Under the pieces are notes generated by a model, which was not told the origin of the DNA, made no database searches, and saw only the letters and a program-made list of their open reading frames with translations. A DNA stretch of 64,000 bases from Tetranychus cinnabarinus (taxonomy: Eukaryota; Arthropoda; Arachnida; Trombidiformes; Tetranychidae): contig WHVY01000008.1 of the NCBI GenBank assembly GCA_022266195.1, positions 620,001 to 684,000 on the forward strand. Reading direction: 5' to 3'. Made by a program: the position numbers and the translations under genes. Of the stretch, positions 1 to 12,603 are shown piece after piece (positions within the stretch are counted from its first letter, which is position 1; each line of letters begins with the position of its first letter).

Positions 1-3000
1 TCATCTACTATTCTTATCCTGAAACATCTCTTTTTTACTCATCTTTTCAATCAAATCCTTTTCCCTCATTTAACCCAATTTAATGTGCTGATTAAACTGA
101 ACAATTATGAAAATAATAAACTATGCAAGATAGAAACAAAGAAATGGAAAGCAAAACTTGCAGGCAAAAAAGTAGCCAAAGCTGAAGGCAACATTTGTTG
201 AATCGTACATTGGGTTTACGGGTTGAAGCCAAGCAACCTACAACTTTCAACCGAGTCATGCACCTTTCCTAGGTTGCTATTTGTACATCAAGCCAGGTCT
301 TCACATGTAAAGCAAATAATGAAACAAAATTGACTGGGACAAGTGTTGTTGACGTCATAAGAAGGTTTATAAATGTACTAAAAGATGTAAACGCTGTAAA
401 AGAGTGAGATGATGATGAAAGTGAGAGTGAAAAATATAATTTTGAAAGATAGACTAGGTAATGGTGTCATCAATACCCTGGGATTGATCGATACAGCTTG
501 ACCTGAATTCCGGGAAAAATGCAGCTCAACCCCCTGAATCCATTGAGAGTAGAAAAATATTTTTACTCTCAACCCTTGAACATCTCTTTCTTTTACCTCT
601 TTCTCCTATCATTCCCTTTTCATCTTCACTCTTAGCATCCACCTTTTATCCTTGACTCTTGACATGACGATTTTTCCTTGAGAATTGAGTTTCTCATCAT
701 ATGAACTGCAACACAAATAGCACATATAAAGAGGGAGTAAAAAAGAGAGCGTAAAAAATGATAACAAAATAAGGTTCAAATTTGTTGCTACTCTTTTTGT
801 ATCATTTATCCTGAACATTGCTATTCAATTTAACACAAGGACTAACCATGCTAACACCATCAATATCAACATTGTAATCTACTAATAATGTTATTCATTG
901 TTTACAGAAAAATGAACAAAAAAATGAACAAAATTTGCAATTTTAATTTACAAACTGCCTTGACTTTACTCGATAATTCAAGTTTAGTAACCATTAACTG
1001 ATTTTGTTTTGTTCATTGTTTAATGTCTATTCACTGATGATGCTTGTTTTGCAATTGATTAGCAAGTTGAGGAGCAAATTACAATTCATTTGAATGCAAC
1101 ATTTCAAAGTAAACTTCAATTGTAAACATAAAACTGATTCAATATTAGATGTCAGCATTTTTTACCTCTGGTTTCATTTTCATCATCTTTATCTTGAACA
1201 ATTTCCCTTTCTTCTCACTCATCATCAATACCCTGAAAAACCTTGACCTCAACTCATCCTTCGTCTGGAGGTTATCCAGGGATTCATCAGATTTATCTCA
1301 ACTCTTTCTTTCTCCTGCTATTCTTGCTCCGCATCTTTGTCAACCTACTATTATGATGGTGTAATTGTGATCAAGATGAATCTGCAAATGAACATGCAAA
1401 AATATTGATTGTTAAAAATGAACGCAAAACAAATGGTTGAAACCAATTTTTGTTGTAATTAAAAAAATCTTTTTTTTCTCATTTTATTTTCATTTATATA
1501 TATTTATATTTAGAATCACTTTTGGGTTCAAATTTTGTTTCGTTTTTATATTCATTTTGATTCATATTGATTCATTTACTCTCTCCTTACTCCTTTTCAT
1601 GGTAACTTTAGTGTTGTTGTTGTTGTTGTTTTTTCCGGTGAGAGTTTAAGGTTAGTTGTTGTGGTCATTATCAAGGTTCAGCTGTTGGGTTAAAAGGTTC
1701 AATATTTTGAAACAATAAGAGGAACAGCAAGAAGAGCCAGAAATTAATTGATTGATTAACCTTTTCCTTTCCTTTAACTGTACATGGTTTTATCATGATT
1801 AAGCTGAAATTTGCATTTTCTTTTTTTTATATTATAAACTTGTCAGCTAATTGTTCAAGGATGGATTGCATTATCAATTTAATTCCTATCTCTTCTGTAA
1901 AATGGTAATAATAGTAATTAGAGAGTTGTAAATATTAATAAGATTTTCAATGTTGCGTTATATTTTCAGGTTAAGAGATGTAAGGAGAGGAAAAGGTGAT
2001 TGTGATAAAATAAGACAGAGAAATGGACCTTTTTTTGTTCATAACAGACAAATCAATCAGAGGGTTTATAAGCAAAAAACTAATTGTTAGTGAAGATTAT
2101 CACTTTGAAAGTATTATCTACGGATTTTGAATTGAAAAGCAATAAGATACATTATTGACCTTATCGTCTTCGTCTTCACCGAGATTGGCATCTTCAATTG
2201 GGGTAAATGAAAAAACAATTCAATTTGTTTCCTTGATCATGAAGATTCCTGTGCAGTTTTTTTTCCTTGAAGATGAGTTTTTTGCTTGCTTTGCTTGAAA
2301 GATTGAATCAATGGCATTGCAAAAAAAGAAAGGGTTTCTCTGCCTTGGAATGGTCTTTTTGAGTTTATACATTAACATAACTCATTAGTATTGATAAAAG
2401 GGAGGGAAGAAATCGGAGGAACAGAGACAGTGAAAGTACGTGAGAGAGAAAAGTGATTGAGCGGCAAAAATGCAATTGGTAAAGCAATTGGATAGCACAA
2501 ATGATTATCGGTCAATCGTCAATCTTCTGATTCTCAGGATTTAATTATTGTTTGGCTTTGTGATTGTAGTTCTTTTATCGCTTTGTCTGGCTTCTTTTCA
2601 TCATTCTCGGAGTCACTTTGGGATCGAGTTCTGTTTCCCCATACATTTGATTAGCGAAAAAATATATTTATAATTGAAAATGTATGTATAGAGTTGGGGT
2701 TGAAACATCGGTTAGATTTTAATCTTTCAACGTGTTTTGGCGATGAATATCATCCATTTTTCTCTTTGTCCTCCAGAAGAAAAATGAAACGAAAAGATGA
2801 AGTAGTTTCTTTTCACACTTCATTTTCACCAAAAAAAAGGTGTAAAAAAGTTGAATTTATAACAAAGGAAAAAAGAATAAATCTTGATAACTTGGGCAAA
2901 AGTCATGATCATTATCACGTCACGTATTGATTGCTTTCAAACGCGAATGAACCAACAAAACTGAATTAACCGGAATAAGATTCTTGTCACTTTTGATTTC

Positions 3001-3235
3001 CATGGGCAAAAAAATTGTTACCCATTGAATTTGGGAAAACTTATGATGCGTTTTAGTGTTTTAGTTTTATGGAAAGTAGAAGAAAGAACTTATAATGTTG
3101 ATTAAAGGCATGAGAAAAATTGGAGAAAGTTGGAAATGAAGATGAAAGTAAGAAAGGAAAGGAGATGAGTGAAGATAAAGATAGAAAAGAAGGACCAGAA
3201 AAAAAGATAATGACCATGCCTTGCTGGATGAACAA
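1..3235. other. Non-coding region left of the ERK gene
   Basis: I find no convincing gene here. The sequence is AT-rich with poly-T and GA-rich patches, and its open frames are short and of low complexity. A perfect CRE-type palindrome TGACGTCA lies at 350-357. GC-richer islands around 440-560 and 1200-1360 have weak exon character on the minus strand but match no family I know. The last few hundred bases before 3236 are probably the 3' UTR of the ERK gene. Confidence 0.5.
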
Positions 3236-5242
3236 TCAATTTGCTGTCCAAGTTTGATTGCCAACCAAAGTTGACTTGAACCGTTGGGTTTCTTCAAAAA
3301 CTAATTCTTTCAGGCGTTCTTTCGGGAGATCATCCAATTCCATTTCAAATCGGAAAGGCTCATCAGCAATTGGCTCATCTCCAGGATCATAATATTGTTC
3401 AAGATAGGGGTGGGCCAATGCTTGTTCCACTGTGATTCTTTTGTTAGGATTGAATGTCAACATTTTGTCAAGAAGATCAAGTGCTGCAAGAAAAAAATTA
3501 ATGCATTAGTTTTAATTGCGATTTGAATAGTAGAGAAAAAAAGCTAAAGAGGACTCAACATACCTTTATCATCGGCATTTTCATATAATTGGAAAAAGGG
3601 TACTTTTTCTTTGTGCGGTAATGATTGTAAATAGCTTCTGGCCTTATCATTAATGATACAGTCCAGGTCTTCTTGAGAGGGCGATCCTAATATACTGAGT
3701 ATATGATTCAATTGATCCAAATCTGATATAGCGAAAGATATAAATTACAATAAATATTAGCTTGCAAAATATAAATAGTTTAAGAAATGCAAATTATTGC
3801 AAAAATCAAAATATTATTCGGACTACTTACAATGTTTACCAGGAAAAATAGGTCTGTTGGAAATCATTTCGGCAAGGATGCAACCAACAGACCAAATATC
3901 AACTAAACAAAATTGAGAGAATGTACAATTAGTTTTGCTTTTATATATAAACAAACAAAAGTGGAACATTAAATAGATAACTGCAAAAGATTTTCGCAAA
4001 TTGCAATGAGTTACTCACTTGATTTGGTGTAACCTTTGCTGTTAAGCATAATTTCTGGAGCTCTGTACCAACGAGTGGCAACATACTCGGTCAAAAACCC
4101 AGTATGATCGTGCTCCGGATCAGCTACACGAGCTAGGCCAAAATCACAAATTTTGAGATCACAAGTAGTATTTAGAAGCAAATTGCTTGGCTTTAGGTCA
4201 CGATGGAGTACATTAGCAGAATGAATATACTTCAGACCACGGAGTATTTGGTACAGGAAGTAGCATATATGGTCATTACTTAAATTTTGGGTTTTCAACA
4301 ATTTATATAAGTCTGTTTCCATTAGACATTGTACAATGTAAACATCTTTCATCTGATCGATTGTAGGCGCTCTAATGATATCGCGGATATCGATTATCTA
4401 ACAAAGAATATTTAACAAATAGCAAAAAAAAAGATTGCGAAATTGAAAAAGAAAGTTCACAAGACATATGAAGCAAAAAAGAGTTCAAAAGATGAGGGAG
4501 AAGCATAGGTAAAGTAAAGTCTTGACCGATACAAAGAAATAACTATAGATAGTTACAATGTTATTTTGTTGGGGAAAAAGGCACAAAGAAGTTGACCTCT
4601 TTACGTTGACTTACATTTTCATGTCTGAAGCGAGTTAATATCTTGATTTCCCGTAGAGTCCGTTGACAATATGTCTGATGCTCAAATGGACTGATCTTTT
4701 TAATAGCTACCTTATGTTTTGTTATTGTGTCCGTTGCAGAACTGAATGAAAATCAATAAAAATTGAAAATGGTCATTGAGGGATTTAAAAAGACAAAGAA
4801 AAAAATGGAATGCAATTATGTAAAAATAAAGGGAGTTGTGGTAAGGAGAGAAATATGATGAAAGACGATAGTTTGAATGAAAGAAGGTGAAAGGCAAGGG
4901 AATGAAAGGGAATGAAAGAAGAAATGTCATTAGAAAAATTGAGTGATAGGTACAAAACGAGGAAAGAGTAAAAATGATAGAGAAGAAGAAAATGAAAGTG
5001 GAAAAGTAAGAGAATGAGAAAGAAAAAAATGTTGGGAGGTAAACAAAAGGTAATGAGAGAGAGAGAGGAAAAAAATATAAATGAGAAAAAATGCAAAGTA
5101 GAAAGGATTGAGTATGCAACAAAAAAGCAGATAAAAGGTTTGATACTTACACAACCATACCATAAGCTCCTTCGCCAATATATTGTAGATCTACATAACG
5201 AGGTCCAACCTCGAAAATCTGACCTCTGATTGCTTCTCCCAT
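3236..5242 (-). CDS. rl: ERK-type MAP kinase (rolled/MAPK1 ortholog)
   Basis: Proline-directed Ser/Thr kinase at the end of the Ras-Raf-MEK cascade. Six exons: 5151-5242, 4615-4741, 4019-4397, 3831-3902, 3564-3722 and 3236-3483. All junctions are GT-AG and in frame, giving 358 residues, close to the roughly 360 of animal ERK2. The sequence shows the glycine loop GEGAYGMV at residues 23-30, the lysine in VAIKK, the C-helix stretch TLREIKIL, the catalytic HRDLKPSN and the DFG. The MEK-phosphorylated TEY lies in TGFLTEYVATRWYRAPE. The docking-side stretch YYDPGDEP and the C-terminal FEET follow. The hinge reads VQCLMETDLY, with Cys where vertebrate ERK2 has Asp; I recall Cys in fly rolled too. 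The start is the only ATG that opens the conserved N-terminus. Function is inferred from the family; identity is very secure. Confidence 0.97.
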
Positions 5243-6485
5243 CGTGTGAAGATACACTTTTGATGTTTATTGAAAAAAACAAAAGGTAAAAGACAATTGA
5301 GAGAGAGAGCGAGAGAGAAAATAAGTCGGAAGAGAGAGAGAGAAGAGAAAGTAAAATACAAGATTGCTTAAAACACACTCCACTCAACAAGAGACTCACT
5401 TTCTGATTGCCAAAAGTAAACTGTTTTCAAGTGAACAGAAAGATCCAAGACTACTCAATACCTTGTATCAAGATCTTTTTATTGAGGCGCAACATTTGAT
5501 TATCTAACTGAGTGCATAATGTAAAGTTACTAAATTATTGGCGAAAATGAACAAATTTATACAAATTAATCAGCAATTATTAATTAAAATGATGAAAATA
5601 TACTTAATCAACTTTAAATATATGGTGTAGTGCTTTATTTAGCAACAATTTTAGCAAATTTTCTTTCTCTTGTTGTATCGCTTAAATATTTTGTCTGTAG
5701 TACTTGTACTTGTAGTGATAATTTTGGACCTTTTTGTACCGTATTATTATTAATTAAAAGAGATTTGACAATTTGATTTTTGAAACAACAATTGCAATAA
5801 TTTATTTTACAGCAATTCTATGACTTGAATTGACAGTTTTCACTTGGACTGAAAGTCAAAAGTGATTAAGTGATAACAGTATATTGCTGATTGCCTGGCC
5901 AACAATTTTTGACGATAATGGTTATAATTTAAATGCTAATTGATCAAAATTATGAAGATTTGTGAAATTGCTTATCATTTTACGATTAACTCAGGAACTA
6001 ACAATTTCAAGGGTTATACAACATAATGCAAAGAAATGATATGTGAATTATACAGAATAAAGTCTCAAATGATAGAAAGTGAAACACCGGGTTAAATTGA
6101 TAGTGAAACATTTCGAGGAGAGAGAGAAACAAATGATGAATCCAAAGAAAAAAACATGATAGACATGAAGATGGGATTATCAGCAATTCAAAGTCCATGC
6201 TGTGTTATTAGATTACATTTCGTTGATCGACCTTGGTTAAATCAGAGATTTTATAACAATGTTTTGGTGTATTTAAGCTCGAAATGAGAAATGCAATTCA
6301 TGATGGTATATAAAGATGTGAATTGATGGAGAGATAAGCATTGGATGTAGGCAACGAACAACAAATTATGTTATCACATAAAAATGGTGCTTAAATCTAA
6401 TTATTAAGCTACGGAGTGAACAAAATGATTGGTGGATAATAAAAAGATGAATTGTTGAATTATCTTCTATCTTCAATCAACAAAT
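5243..6485. other. Intergenic: ERK upstream region and RMND5A 3' side
   Basis: GA-rich simple sequence at about 5296-5352 lies just upstream of the ERK start and is probably its 5' leader. The rest is AT-rich, and I see no coding signal in it. The ERK promoter and the RMND5A 3' UTR should both lie here. Confidence 0.5.
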
Positions 6486-7743
6486 TTAAAATTGTATTTG
6501 TCGAGCGTCTGTTGGGTTCTGTTCTACTGGACAGTAAGGACATTTCAATTTATTTCCAATGGTTAATTTGTTGAGTGCATCTTTAGAAATGACATGACCA
6601 CAAATCAATTTCATCGGTGGGTTAGAATCATTGCTTTGTTGACGTAAAATAGGACAAGCGAAAATTGAATGGTATTGAGAATTTTTCCCTAAATCAATAG
6701 GAATAGGTAGTTCATCTTTTGTCGTCCAAACACTTGGAACCGAGCTTTGAAGCATTACTTGGCGAAGATTTAATAAAGCCGGTAAAGCGATTGTTCCAGC
6801 GTTGAAAGTCACACTCAAAGGGCTTTCTACAGACATACCTAGAAGTGAACAAGCATCTCGGGTAAATATATCACAGATTTCATTCCAATTGATTGGATCG
6901 AGTAAATGGCTGTAAGGCGATTGGGCAATACCAGATTTGAGAAAAACTAGACTACCCATGAGAGACTGCATTTCCTTCTCATGGTCATCAGCGAATGATT
7001 GAAAATTTTGTCTAGCATATTCAATCATTTCCTTCTGTTTATGAACACCTTGTCGCAGATATTCAATAAATTGGAGTCTATGTAACTTGAATTCCAGTTG
7101 AGTATGACGATCACCTAGCTTTTCCTTATTAGCTTTGATCCATTCCAATGCTGGTTTAACATTGTGCTTTTTAAGACCAGCTAAAATGTCATTTAGCTCA
7201 GAAAATGGATTCTTCTTTTCTTCAGGAACGGATATCTTAGCTTCTCTCATCAGTTCCTCTCCTATTTCCAACATCCCTTGTCTTAGAAAATGTTCTATGA
7301 TTGCTTGATTTAATAGATACGGATTGAGACCTTCCTGTTTAAATGTGTCTGATGTCAAATGAGAATAGTTGGAGATGAAATTTTTATCTAAAACTTTGCC
7401 GACTTTGGATACAGCCCCGTGAATTTCCCGATGATTCATTGCTACTTGAGAAATTGTGTCGCGAATTTTAGCGATATTTTGGTTAATTATTACTGTCTGA
7501 ATACCAGAAAGTTCACATTGATTAGATGCTGTGAATGAAAGATTGGAACATAAATTAAATCTTGATTCGTCAAATATCGAAGAAATAAAAAAGATACTTA
7601 CTGCTTAAAAAGATCAGATCTCGTTGAAGTTTTTGTAGGTTTGTTATGAGATCCATAAGGATTTGGTCAGTTTTTTCTTGAACGGAGGAAAATTTACCGA
7701 TAACATTATCAACCTCTTTTTCGACATTTATAATACAATCCAT
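6486..7743 (-). CDS. RMND5A: RMND5A/Gid2-like RING subunit of the CTLH E3 ligase
   Basis: Predicted catalytic subunit of the CTLH/GID ubiquitin ligase, which acts with a MAEA-type partner. Two exons: 7602-7743 and 6486-7528, joined across a 73-bp GT-AG intron inside a Thr codon, giving 394 residues (human RMND5A about 391). The N-terminus MDCIINVEKEVDNVIGKF is coiled-coil-like. A LisH-like stretch at about residues 115-146 includes NQAIIEHFLRQGM. A CTLH/CRA helical region follows from about 150. The C-terminus carries the degenerate Gid-type RING at about 339-378, with CPILRQQ, the ICGHVIS core and KCPYC. As usual for this family, several canonical RING ligands are missing. An inverted copy of its promoter and first exon lies at 20046-20710. 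The gene reads intact. Confidence 0.95.
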
Positions 7744-8432
7744 TGCTACGTGTTCCGAGCTATTAGTACCAAAGATTAAACATACAAAACAATTGCAACT
7801 TCCCGATTTTTGACTGGTACGACGGTGTCCTCCTGTGTACCTATTTAGGACAACTTGTAAAAAACCATTGTAAAAACAGTAATCTGTGATTTTTCCAAAG
7901 AATGGAAAAGATTGATAGGAATTAGGAGAGTAAAAGAAGGGATCATTAAAATGGCTACAGTTAAAACTTACATTATTAATATGTATAAATCAAAGCTGAG
8001 ATGATTGAGTAGATATTGGTTGAAACCAGATGTTGATTTGATAAGGATATCCTCCTTGAAAAGAAAGTATCCTCCAGGGCCACAAAGCTGAATCAACCAC
8101 AAATTGGATCCAATTAATCGACACTTCAATCAAAAATCATAATAGGTAAGAAACAAAATAACATTCTTTTCTTTCATAGATGAGATTAACAGCTGAGCAT
8201 GACTCAAGAGTCTCAAGAGTTGGGACGCCCTCTCAGTTTGTTATGTCATCGATTTTAAATCTTTTTGATAATAATTATCAAATGGGCTTGTTAATAATTT
8301 AGATATTTTTTATTCTATGGTCAATTATAAGGATAGATTTTTCGATTGGATGATAATCAGCGAGTGTTAACTACAAGAGAGAAACAATTATTTAATTGTG
8401 TTTCTCTTCTAAAGATGTCGTTACGTTTTAAA
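7744..8432. other. RMND5A upstream region, duplicated in inverted orientation
   Basis: Intergenic DNA between the RMND5A start and the 3' end of the first UBZ4 gene. Its RMND5A-proximal part, up to about 8175, reappears almost base for base as the reverse complement at 20046-20475, directly upstream of a broken RMND5A exon 1. The remainder, up to 8432, has no visible coding signal. This is the presumed RMND5A promoter. Confidence 0.6.
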
Positions 8433-9135
8433 TTATTGTTTCCAATTTCTTCTTCCACAGAATCTTTCAAACCCCTCAACAACGTATTTGATTTGAGTGC
8501 CGTTCAAAGATGATAATCTCCATGAGTTAGGTAACTCTTTTTGAAAGGAATTACAGACAAAATTATTTGGACAAACAATGTTGGACATGATTAAATCAAC
8601 GCGATCATTTATACGTTCCTTTTTTTCCTTTATACTGAGTTTGGTCAGATCACCATTTGGTATAACAATTGGTTTTGTTAATTTCGCCAAATCACTTGTA
8701 TAGAGTTTGAATAAAGGTTGATCAGCTTCACCCTGAAATGAAATAAGACATTTGAATTACTCTAAAGGTTGCTAAAGTGTACACTATAAACGTTACCTTC
8801 TTATGTTTTCTCGTAACTTGTTCGTTTGCCTTTTGGTTCTTCGGTTTTGATGGTTCAGTTTCACATAAACTAATCAAATCTTTGGTGTCAATTCCCTTAA
8901 CTCTTCTACACGATTTTAAATGTTTCGCAGTAACTTTGGATAATTTAAAACAAATGGGACAATATTTAAAGGTTCTTTTACCGCCAATAACAGCCGATGT
9001 TATTTTAGAACTCAAAACATCTATTGCTTTAAAACTTTGTTTGTCATCCATGCACATGTTAACATGGGTTGTTGTTGCTGCGAATGACCCATCCAAATTT
9101 TTTCCACAAATTGGACATTGAGTTGAGAACTCCAT
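8433..9135 (-). CDS. Tandem UBZ4-like zinc-finger protein, SLX4-like, shortened copy
   Basis: Two exons, 8797-9135 and 8433-8732, give a 212-residue protein. Two C2HC fingers of the ubiquitin-binding UBZ4 type are visible. Finger 1 has C7, C10, H24 and C28. Finger 2 has C59, C62, H72 and C76, and is followed by a short helix-like GIDTKDLISLC. Tandem UBZ4 fingers are the N-terminal hallmark of SLX4, the nuclease scaffold in cross-link repair and Holliday-junction processing, but the BTB, SAP and SLX1-binding regions are absent. Relative to its paralog at 18613-19829 this copy has lost the Lys/Pro-rich linker of about 69 residues. It also ends about 100 residues earlier, soon after FERFCG. It may be a young, still open duplicate or a decaying one. 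The SLX4 link is inference from the fingers only. Confidence 0.75.
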
Positions 9136-9733
9136 CAAAAATATAACAAGCACAATTAAAAACAATAAAACTTTTATTAAAATAACTGTACACAAATTCA
9201 GAAGTAAACAATTCATGCAATAATACAATTTTCGGTGTCACCATCTATCAAATTAACCATTTGACACCGATTATTCATGGTTCATTTTAGTATTGGAATC
9301 GGTACGCCATCTATCATATATTTATGTAAATGTTGATCTGAAACATTGAATTTATTGTTAGAAAAGGGTTAAGGTATGAACCTAAAAGTGGCATTGAATC
9401 CTCTTCCAACCATTCTGGAGCCCGCTATAACATTGATAATCATGTAATTACTCCTGGAGATGATAATTGAGCTATTCAATTGATTTCCACAATACCTAAG
9501 GAGGGAAAGACGTAAAGCAAATTAATAATTAACTGTGCATCTATGCAATATGAAGTCAAAACAGTAAAAGAAAATTGTAACTGCTTGATAAATATTCAAG
9601 TTATTAATTTAATTTTCAGACTTTTTCATTACTTAGTAACTTGAAATCTAGAGAGTAACTTGGTTATATTAGCGAACATCTTTGCTTCTTAGAATCATGG
9701 CATTTTGACTATTTGCATTTGCATATATTGTTA
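9136..9733. repeat. Intergenic block shared with 24950-25260 (and 20845-20960)
   Basis: Non-coding. From about 9300 to 9560 the sequence is a diverged direct copy of 24975-25260. Shared anchors are ACGCCATCTAT, AAAGTGGCATT, CAACCATTCTGGA and GTGCATCTATGCAATA, in the same order. A shorter fragment with ACGCCATCTAT and AATGTAAATGTTGAT occurs at about 20845-20885. This is part of the local duplicated block; I see no gene in it. Confidence 0.7.
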
Positions 9734-12440
9734 GGTTGTTACTAAAAAAGGAAAAATAATCACAGTCATAATATTTATACACAAATTGACACAAGTTGAC
9801 ACAATAGGGAAAGAAAAATGTACAAAAACGGGTAAGAATATATTCCTTTCAGATTTTGACTCTGTTGGTTTGTAGAGACACAAAAACTGAGTCGTTTTGT
9901 TTTTGTTTAAAAGTTCACAGTTTTCGAGAAAATCGGGTTCGAAGTTAAAACTTGCAAAGCTTTTTGTACAATAATGAAGCTAGATTTTTTCATGAAATTA
10001 AGTTTGCCAATGTAACTTTTGATAGTGAACCAGAAATATCCTTGTTTTTACAAATAGCATTTTCTGTTTCCTTTAAAACAGATCAGTTCGATTTTTAGTT
10101 AAACCGACGTCTTTCTGCGACCGTAAGAGTTAGAGAACTGAAACTCAATAGTTGTCCATAAGCATTGTTGGTACGCATCATGTATTAAATACTTTTTTCA
10201 ATTTGTCAACAGTTCTATTTATTTTAGCCATTGAAATTGAAACTTTGCGACTCAATACTTCGAGACCGGTAATACCTACAATCATAATTCTTGCACCAAT
10301 TTAATCCTTTACTAATAAGTAACTAGATTCAACTTAACAATTTACCGCATTTTGGTCATGATTTCTGGGCTTTAAATGTGTGAGAAACAACTTATTCAAC
10401 AAAGTAAACTCATATTAACCCATTTCTTGGTTAATAAAACAATTTTCTGGTTAAACTTACAAACCAAATCTAAAAAGTAATGCCACAGGCTCGAAAATTT
10501 GAGTAAAGATTTGAGACTTGGTGGGTTTGCTGTGATATGAAAACAGAGTCCATCGGTACTATTTAATGATTCCTCCGATTGATAGTTTTCGGAGAAAACG
10601 AGGTCAAAGTTGAAACTTCGATCGCTTTTTGTACAATAATGGAGCTAGATTTTTTCATGAAACTTATCCTGCTAATGTATCTTTTGATAGTGAACCAGAA
10701 AATTTCCCTATTTTTAGAAATAGCATTTTCTGTTTCCTTTAAAACAGATCAGTTCGATTTTTAGTTAAACCGACCGCATTCTGTGACCGTTAGGGTTAGA
10801 GAGATTAAACTTATTATGTGTGGACAAAAGTTGTTGGTTAACATCATGAATCAAATACTTTTTCTCATTCATCAACCTTTCTCAAAATATTGGCCGTTGA
10901 CCTAAAAACTTTTGAACATCAAAATTTCGAGAATGGCATCACTTACATACATCATTCTTTCACCAAACATTAGATTTAAATATGGACTATAATGCATCGA
11001 AATATTAAATTATAAAAGATCCTACAGAAAAAGCTGTAGCATTGTTTTACTTATGTTGCCAGATTTTAGACTTGATTTATAAAGATAAATGATTACACAA
11101 ATATGAATCTTAAGTATCAGAATGATATTCATTTTTAAATGAATCAGCTCAGATTTTATGCGATATTCAGTCATATAGTATCATAGACCATAATGCAATC
11201 TAGTGTTTGAACAAAAAATGATGGATGTAAGTGCTTCCATTCTGGAAGTATTGATGTTCAAAGTTTTTAGGTAAATGACCAAAATCAAGAGAACTGTTGA
11301 CAAATTGAAAAAAGTATTTAATCTATGATGAAGACCAAAGATTTTTATCGACCAATAATGGGTGTCAGTTCTCTAACTCTTACGGTCGCAGAAAGACGTC
11401 GGTTTAACTAAAAATCGAACTGATCTGTTTTAAAGGAAACCGAAAATGCTACTTCTGAAAATAAGGACATTTTCTGGTTCACTATCAAAAGTTACATTGG
11501 CAAACTTAATTTCATGAAAAAATCTTACTTTATTATCGTACAAAAAGCGATCGAAGTTTCAACTTTGACCTCGTTTTCTCCGAAAACTACCCATCGGAGG
11601 AATCATTAAATAGTACCGATGGACTCTGTTTTCATATCACAGCAAACCCACCAAGTCTCAATTCTTTACTCAAATTTTTGAGCCTTTGGCATTACTTTTT
11701 GGCTTTGATTTGTAAGTTTAACCAGAAAATTGGTTTATTTACCAAGAAATGGGTTAATATCAGTTTTCTTTGTTGAATAAGTTTATTCTCGCACATTTAA
11801 AGCCCAGAAATCATGACCCAAATGCGTTAATGAAAAGTTATTAAATTGAATCTAATTATTTATTAGTACAGGACTAAATTGGTGCTAGAATTATGATTGT
11901 AGGTATTACCATTCTCGAAGTATTAAGTCGCAAAGTTTTAAGTTCAATGGCTAAAATAAATAGAACTGTTGACAAATTGAAAAAAGTATTTAATACATGA
12001 TGCGTACCAACAATGCTTATGGACAACTATTGAGTTTCAGTTCTCTAACTCTCATGGTCGCAGAATGCGGTCGGTTTAATTCAAAATCGAACTGGTCTGT
12101 TTTAAAGGAAACAGAAAATGCTATTTTTAAAAATAGGGACATTTTCTGGTTCACTATTAAAAGTTACATTGGCAAACTTAATTTCATGAAAAAATCTTAC
12201 TTCATTATTATACAAGAAGCTTTGCAAGTTTCAACTTCGAACCCGATTTTCTCGAAAACTGTGGATCAGGGAAACTTTTAAAACACACAAAAGGAATCAG
12301 TTTTTGTGTCCCTACAAACCATCAGAGTCAAAATTTGAAGGGAATATATTTTTGCCTATTTGTCTTGCATTATTTGTATCAAATTGTGTCATTTTTTTAA
12401 TAATGTAGCAATTGTGTTTGTGTTTTTTTAGTAACAACCG
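9734..12440. mobile_element. Foldback-like element A: about 2.7 kb with long inverted arms
   Basis: The left arm (about 9734-10990) reads as the reverse complement of the right arm (about 11190-12440), with the centre near 11090. It begins with GTTGTTACTAAAAAA, and its mirror TTTTTTAGTAACAAC closes the right end. Each arm holds two copies of a module of roughly 230 bp, spaced about 670-680 bp apart: 9914 and 10582 on the left, 11360 and 12040 on the right. Each module carries AAACAGATCAGTTCGATTTT or its complement. No transposase frame is visible; the open frames at 10579-10764 and 11997-12281 are mirror images of repeat sequence. I could not define a target-site duplication. Modular long inverted repeats resemble foldback elements of flies, but family membership is inference. 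Confidence 0.8.
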
Positions 12441-12603
12441 AAAAATAGACAGAGCTGAGTGGTGGTTTTTTTCAATTTAAATGGAGATTGAATTTCTCGC
12501 ACTCAATTGAAATAGGTATGCGATTATTCATGGTCGCAGCAGCATCTAGTGTGCATAAAACATAATGGTTGACCAAAGCGAATTAATCTAAAGTTAAATT
12601 GAC

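Noticed and set aside
2160..2212. Minus-strand acidic mini-exon (PIEDANLGEDEDDK)
   Set aside because: It is too short, and no clear acceptor or partner exons were found.
4785..5399. Long minus-strand frame overlapping ERK exon 1
   Set aside because: It is Ser/Leu/Phe-rich low-complexity sequence produced by GA-rich DNA, and it conflicts with the firmly supported ERK exons and intron.
9140..9244. N-terminal hydrophobic extension of the short UBZ4 protein
   Set aside because: The frame is open upstream, but the paralog starts at the equivalent of ATG 9135, where similarity begins, so the extension is probably leader sequence.
10579..10764. Open frame inside foldback element A (and its mirror 11997-12281)
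   Set aside because: Both are the same repeat module read in opposite arms, with no conserved protein features and no transposase motifs.
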